Below are positions 30,562 through 35,030 of a stretch of 35,030 nt of DNA, piece by piece. Numbering within the stretch: position 1 is the first letter of the stretch; every line of letters starts with the position of its first letter. Below the pieces are notes generated by a model that did not search any database, was not told the DNA's origin, and was given only the letters and a program-made list of their open reading frames with translations. The position numbers and the translations under genes were made by a program. The DNA is from Chara braunii. Taxonomy: Eukaryota > Streptophyta > Charophyceae > Charales > Characeae. The stretch spans positions 109,392 to 144,421 of the forward strand of contig BFEA01000989.1 of the NCBI GenBank assembly GCA_003427395.1, read 5' to 3'.

Positions 30562-30698
30562 AACCGCACTGATTCATAAGCGTTTTCTGAAGCCAGGCAT
30601 CGACATCCGAGTGTCGATAAAAAGCAAGACTCCCGTCCCCCGTGCCAATCATGTGCTACGCTGTCATGTTCGCGTCCTCTCCCCTGTGGCCATGCGAG
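30562..30698. other. Spacer, nothing recognised
   Basis: GC-rich sequence after the last satellite unit. No supported feature. Confidence 0.4.
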
Positions 30699-30863
30699 GG
30701 CAACTCGTTGTTCCTTACTCAACGAGGCTATGGTCTCGTGTTGAGGTGTTCGTTACTCAACGAGTTCTCTGTCCTGGGGTNGGCAACTCGTTGTTCCTTA
30801 CTCAACGAGGCTATGGTCTCGTGTTGAGGTGTTCGTTACTCAACGAGTTCTCTGTCCTGGGGT
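30699..30863. other. Exact 82-bp duplication around an N (probable assembly join)
   Basis: 30699-30780 and 30782-30863 are identical with N at 30781. Each copy is itself rich in dyads (AACTCGTTG...CAACGAGTT; TTACTCAACGAG twice), which may have hindered assembly. Confidence 0.85.
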
Positions 30864-31054
30864 CCGCGAATGTCGCGCGCACATTTCTGTCGTCGGTCGC
30901 AAGTGATGCTGCAGCGCATCGCGCACGACCATTGCCTGGAGCGCGCGCTTCACATTCGTGGACTCTCGGACGGGTCATCTGCACGTTGTGTGCCCGATCG
31001 AGAGGACACCACCAGCCGTTGGATTGGCACGTCGTCGCGTCGGCGATAAAGACA

Positions 31055-31082
31055 CGTGTTCATTGGCNAGAACGTGAACACG
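31055..31082. repeat. Inverted repeat CGTGTTCA...TGAACACG with an N in the loop
   Basis: 8-bp perfect arms around 12 bases, one of which is N (31068). This third N has no flanking duplication. Confidence 0.7.
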
Positions 31083-31201
31083 GGTCGACGACGTCCTCCC
31101 TTTGTTGAACACCATCCCTCATCTCCGGGGAAGACAGCCACTGCATGCCACGTCGATGATCAAGAACCGTTACAGTCGCTGCGATTTTGGAGTCCAACAC
31201 A

Positions 31202-31700
31202 TCAAAAGAAAGTCGCGCTGTTCACAAAAGAAAGTTGCGAGGACGCGCTCCCTTTCGTTCACGTTCATTGCAGTGTTTGCAAAAGAAAGTTGCGATGGCG
31301 TTGTGTTTTTGCACGTGACGACAAAAAAACAACAACTGAAATCGTGTTCGACTCTTCCACGTGGAAGCGGTTTGCTTGAAAAGGAACAAACGCGCGAGAA
31401 TGAACACTCGAAAACAAAAGGAATCACAGCAAAGGAATCAACGACCGAGAAAGAAAAGGAATCACTCACATCATGCGCCCCAATGCAGGAACGACAGCAG
31501 CACCCGCTGCCTGTGACACGTGGCAAGATAACAAGGAAACAAAAGGAATCACACACATCGTTCGCACCAATGCTGGAACGAAGGATTGTCTGATTGATCG
31601 CGTGGAATGCGACGAGACGACAACAGCATCCCCTACCCGCGACACGTGGCAAGACACAGCTGGTCTCAGGCGCACACAAGAATCCACCCCAATGCCAACC
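31202..31700 (+). repeat. Short direct repeats
   Basis: CAAAAGAAAGTyGCG occurs three times between 31203 and 31305. From about 31430 to 31665 a degenerate ~86-165-bp unit repeats AAAAGGAATCACwCACATC, then CGCmCCAATGCwGGAACGA, and GACACGTGGCAAGAyA. Open frames on both strands (31102-31593 +, 31170-31781 -) follow these repeats and are not supported as genes. Confidence 0.7.
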
Positions 31701-31748
31701 CCAGCTGGTCGTGGACAGACGGAACAGCACTGCACCATGAATGGCGCG

Positions 31749-31831
31749 CTCACCTGCAATGCGCGAGCGGTGGACTGACACGGAACGCGAATACGTTGTA
31801 GAAGCTCACTCACCTGCAATGCGCGAGCGGT
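31749..31831 (+). repeat. 23-bp direct repeat, 60 bp apart
   Basis: CTCACCTGCAATGCGCGAGC followed by GGT at 31749-31771 and 31809-31831. Confidence 0.85.
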
Positions 31832-32361
31832 CAACTGATGCGATGACGAAAGGAGGCTCGGAGCCCAGCTAAGGACGACACGCGGCGAGATAGCAGATAG
31901 GCGAGGGCTATGGAGGACGTCTTGTTCGTCACGTCGCGCGAAATTGCGCTCGACGGGCCAGGAATGGGAATGGGCTGCACGAGACCCTGTCCGAAGACGC
32001 ATGCCGGGCGCCTGCCCACGAACCGGGAAAGACGTAATGTTAGACGACGTATGATGGTCGTTCGATCCGCGAATCTGACGGCCAGATGTCGACTTCGCAA
32101 CGTGGACTGCCGAAACAGTCGTTCCCCCCCCCCGCGCTCCCTTTAACCCCCCCCCCACCCCCCACCCCCCCGAACAGACTGGAAAATATGAACCGCCCCC
32201 CCCCGCACGGGCCCCGCGAGCACGTCAATAAGAACGGGAGGGGCCAAGAACAAGGGGCCCTTTTTTATCATGACGCGCGGGAAGCGCTTTTCCGCGGAGA
32301 CCTTTTTTTGTCATGCCGTGTGCACTGGGTCCCGCTCGCGGGAATTTTCGACGTGTATACA
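31832..32361. other. GC-rich stretch with C-runs, no gene seen
   Basis: Contains interrupted C-runs at about 32127-32175 and 32198-32204. Overlapping open frames on both strands are composition effects. Confidence 0.5.
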
Positions 32362-32445
32362 CCGCACGATGCGCGAATCGAACAGTCGTGCGGGAATTTG
32401 GGACGCGTACATACCGCACGATGCGCGAATCGAAGAGTCGTGCGG
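32362..32445. repeat. Two tandem hairpins CCGCACGA...TCGTGCGG
   Basis: Arms at 32362-32369/32386-32393 and 32414-32421/32438-32445, each with a 16-base loop containing TGCGCGAATCGAA. The 52-bp unit includes a preceding GACGyGTAyA block. Confidence 0.85.
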
Positions 32446-32940
32446 CGACGCACAGACCTTGCAAGAACCCAAAGAGGACCCAAGACCCGCGCGCCTACAA
32501 GTACGAGCGGCGCCTGGGCCATTTGCGCCACGCTCTGCGTTTTTGCAGGGGAAATGCTGTCGGACGCACGGCTCGCACCGCCGCTGTCGTCAACAACCAC
32601 GCCCCGCACAGCTGGACCGCCATAGCTGGCTCGAGTGCGAAGGGCGACCCATTCTCCACCAGCCTTGACCTGCTCTCATTCTCCACCGCCATAGCTGGTG
32701 CACCCCGCTTGTCCTCGACGTGCTTTCATCTCCCTCCACCATCCAAGTCGTTGTCTACGTTATCCTCGATCTTTCCTAGTGTGGCGTGGCATTGACTCAC
32801 TCCGACTCTGTTGTCGAAAGGCGCGGCGACCGCAACACGCAATACCCTCGTGAAGAGAAAGCACACGGCGAAAGGTTAACACAGCGCTGTCTCTGTCGAC
32901 GACGGGATTTGAAGGCATTGCCACACGACAGTTTGACACC
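32446..32940. other. GC-rich sequence, no supported feature
   Basis: Only a short direct repeat (ACCGCCATAGCTGG at about 32619 and 32686) stands out. Confidence 0.4.
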
Positions 32941-32959
32941 GTGAGTGCGCACGAAGCCG

Positions 32960-33312
32960 GATCGTGTGTGTGTATGTGTCCGCGTGTTGGAGGGTTTTGT
33001 GTTGATGTGTTTGCGCTGTTTGGACGAGTGTGTTGGGGTGTGTGCGAGTGTATGTGGTTGTTGTGTGTTTTCGTGTGCGCTCGGGTGTGTTTGTGCGACA
33101 CGGTGTGTGTGTTCGAGTGCGTGTCTTTTCGTGTGCGTGTACGAAGTGCATGCCAGAAGTGCGACAGGGTGTGTGCGTGTTCGAGTGCATGTCTTTTCGC
33201 GTGCGTTTGTGCAGTCGAGGGGCGTGTCTGTGTGCGTGACTTGTGCGCCCGTGTGTTTGTCTGTGTGTGCGCGTGCGTCTGTTTGAACATACTCGTGTGC
33301 GCGCGTGTGTGA
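32960..33312. repeat. GT-rich low-complexity tract with an internal 68-bp repeat
   Basis: TGTG- and TGCG-rich throughout. GTTCGAGTGCrTGTCTTTTC occurs at 33111 and 33179. Long open frames on all strands here encode Cys/Val or Thr/His repeats and are artefacts. Confidence 0.85.
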
Positions 33313-33385
33313 TCGCGCTGAACGAACGCGCGGAGATGCGCGCGAAGGTGTCCGCCAAGGGACTCATCACATGGTCTGCATTTCT

Positions 33386-33639
33386 AGTTTGCTCCCGCTG
33401 TTCCAGCGCTGTTCCAGCGGATGAGCGATTGCGAAGAGTCCAACGCAGCATTGTGCTTTGGTGCGCGGATCTTGTGTGGTCGCGCTGCATTCAACTGGTC
33501 GTGCACGTGACACGAAATGCTCATGTCACGCACACGAGCAGTTGAATGCAGTGTGACCACACAAGATCCGCGCACGAGATTAAAGTGCTGCGATGGACTA
33601 TTCGCAATCGCTCATCCACTCGACCAGCAGGAACAAACT
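33386..33639. repeat. ~250-bp foldback with ~120-bp imperfect arms and a 5-base centre
   Basis: 33386-33515 and 33521-33639 are reverse complements apart from scattered differences and about 11 extra bases in the left arm; spacer AATGC. Best-matching blocks are GGATGAGCGATTGCGAA and GCGCGGATCTTGTGTGGTC with GCATTCAACT. It contains no gene. It looks like a foldback transposable element or a recent inverted duplication. Confidence 0.9.
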
Positions 33640-33880
33640 CAAGCATGTCATGAGTACTGGCCCACATCGATTGACACCGTTTGTTGTCCTGATGTCATAG
33701 CCACCGTGCAACACAATGGATGATCTCAGAACCCGCGGTGACAATGCCGAGATAGCAAACGCATCGAATCGACCCATCGCGAAACGTAATGAGATCACTC
33801 ATGATCGGTCGATTGATTGAGATCTACAGACTCTCGAAAAACTAATTTTTTCTTTTTTACCACATTGCCTACTTTATTAC

Positions 33881-34061
33881 CTTTCGCCTCCTTTCATTAT
33901 GGTAGTATACCAACCAGTTTCAGAACTTCCAGTTCCTATCAAAGCATAGAGTTCGACTTTGGTATCTCCAAAAGAATCTGTTGTGGTAATACCGTGACGG
34001 AAAGTTGATTGAATATAAGCAATAATGTGTTTTGTTTGCATGGCGTTTTGCACACAAATGG
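33881..34061 (-). CDS. Possible isolated exon (unknown product)
   Basis: Open frame of about 60 codons on the - strand between a plausible acceptor (GCTTCAG|CC at 34062) and donor (GAAAG|GTAATA at 33880). The product includes GITTTDSFGDTKVELYALIG and SETGWYTTIMKGG, which look globular. It sits in a locally AT-richer island (about 33835-34085) inside GC-rich DNA, unlike its neighbours. I do not recognise the protein. It may be a fragment of a host gene or of a transposed copy. Confidence 0.3.
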
Positions 34062-34189
34062 CTGAAGCTTTAAAAACATATATGCAAATTTCCCTAAGCT
34101 TGAACGAAAGCCTCGATCGACCACGTGGCGCCAGCGTCGAAACCGCACACGAGACGAACCAACCCGTCACAAAACATAACCAGACCACT

Positions 34190-34870
34190 AGCGATCGACC
34201 GATCGACGCCGTGAGCTGCCCTGTTGACATCGCCCAATGGATGATTGATCGGCCGATCGAAGTTACAGTGCATCCAATCGTTCAAGCAGGAACAAGCACA
34301 TTGAAGGACCTGCCAATCGATCCATTGATCGTGTGTGTCTCGCCCGGCCTGATGGCAATATCAAAACACGCCCGTCGACGTGTGTGTTTTTGTGTGGCCG
34401 CGAGCTCGTGTGTTTGATGGGGTCTGGCTGTTGCAATCGTGTGGTGCTCGTGGCAGCACCCTTTTCGTTATTGATCAACTTGTCGGCCAGCGACCGAACT
34501 GTTTGATAGACTTCGACCAATCAGTCGATCGGTTTATCAAATTTGCCAGGACCAGGTGGATGATCGACTGCTCGAATGACCAGTCGACCAACCGCCAACC
34601 GAGCAGACGACCAATCAGTTGATCATGGAAGATCCCCTGACCACTCGATCGTTCGTTCGATGTTTATCAACCTGTAAGACAGACCGGACGATCAAAGACG
34701 GATTATGGAAGCAACGTCTGCGAGGGACCGATCTGCCAGCCGATTGATCCACTCTTCTCCTCCCGATTGAAGTGATCAACTGCATGGTGGATCGAGTGAG
34801 ATCAGGGTGGTGGATCGAGTGCGATCAATGGATGTGTCCAACAGTCGAATGAACATCCACGATCCACACC
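34190..34870. repeat. GATC/ATCGA-dense tract
   Basis: About 24 GATC sites in about 680 bp by hand count, against 2-3 expected by chance. Many sit in GATCGA, CGATCG or TTGATC contexts. No clean period. Open frames here translate the repeat (DRPI-like) and are not taken as genes. Confidence 0.7.
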
Positions 34871-34952
34871 CGCGAATGGATCAGACAACTGATCGTGCAA
34901 GGTCGATCCCCACCCGTGAATGGAAAAGAACACGTCGTTAAAACCGTGTCGC

Positions 34953-35030
34953 ACATCGAACCTTGCAGGCCATCGAACCTGGCTCCACATCTAACCTCGG
35001 TGCGCATCGAACCTCGTTAGACGTCGAACC
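34953..35030 (+). repeat. ATCGAACCT repeat running off the window
   Basis: CATCGAACCT or a variant (CATCTAACCT, CGTCGAACC) occurs five times at 14-22-bp spacing up to the last base, suggesting the edge of a longer array. Confidence 0.65.

Noticed and set aside
31466-32158. 230-codon - strand frame
   Set aside because: Overlaps several equally long frames on the + strand and follows local direct repeats and C-runs; no protein-like motif.
32760-33490. Thr/His-rich and Cys/Val-rich frames of up to 204 codons
   Set aside because: Direct translations of the GT-rich tract on either strand.
34025-34417. 130-codon + strand frame
   Set aside because: Its second half translates the GATCGA-rich repeat (DRPI-like residues), and its first half runs antisense to the more protein-like exon candidate at 33881-34061.
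1-35030. CRISPR array, bacterial operon structure or rRNA genes
   Set aside because: No regularly spaced identical repeats with unique spacers of 25-40 bp, no Shine-Dalgarno-led gene strings, and no rRNA sequence that I recognise.

Overview
Eukaryotic, repeat-dense nuclear DNA; I see no intact host gene. The window is dominated by one very large, decayed Ty3/Gypsy-type LTR retrotransposon of about 24.4 kb (79-24470), followed by about 10.5 kb of AT-rich repeat DNA, a broken transposase-like reading frame and GC-rich satellite arrays. The host looks like a streptophyte (charophyte-type) alga. The reasons are a sequence matching the 3' end of plant tRNA-Asp with one mismatch (8519-8536), a reverse transcriptase whose YIDD box is followed by NPVKGP (from memory, a type seen in Chara-like algae and in basidiomycete fungi), and a cysteine-rich DNA-binding-like frame that recalls repetitive proteins of mosses and charophytes. 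A basidiomycete host is the main alternative. Both assignments rest on memory, not on a search.

Layout: 1-78, GT microsatellite and a short GC-rich flank. 79-4231, left long terminal repeat (LTR). 4232-11306, a long leader before gag that holds a degenerate series of related protein modules (about 5.6-11.3 kb), a 12-bp tandem repeat, and an isolated primer-binding-site-like sequence. 11378-17092, gag, protease, reverse transcriptase, RNase H and integrase on the + strand, with about 20 stop codons and at least three frameshifts. 17093-20258, a 3' non-coding region with several families of short repeats, one coding relic and a purine-rich AGCGC repeat. 20259-24470, right LTR, roughly 95% identical to the left one in the stretches compared by eye. 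24471-25770, AT-rich DNA with dyads and a degenerate ~340-bp repeat. 25772-26719 (-), the transposase-like frame. 26913-26956, a run of 44 C. About 27200-30561, satellite DNA: a ~572-bp unit in two copies and a 248-bp unit in four. 30562-35030, GC-rich DNA with short repeats, a 250-bp foldback, a GATC-dense tract and the edge of another repeat.

The retrotransposon genes follow the usual order (capsid and nucleic-acid-binding Gag, aspartic protease, RT, RNase H, integrase) and would act together in copy-and-paste transposition. This copy cannot: it has nonsense codons across gag-pol, RNase H has lost a predicted catalytic aspartate, and integrase is split over three frames. The most unusual content is the module array upstream of gag and the conflict between where the LTR appears to end and where the tRNA-Asp-like primer site lies. 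Two of the three N positions are flanked by exact 82- and 87-bp duplications and look like assembly joins, not biology.
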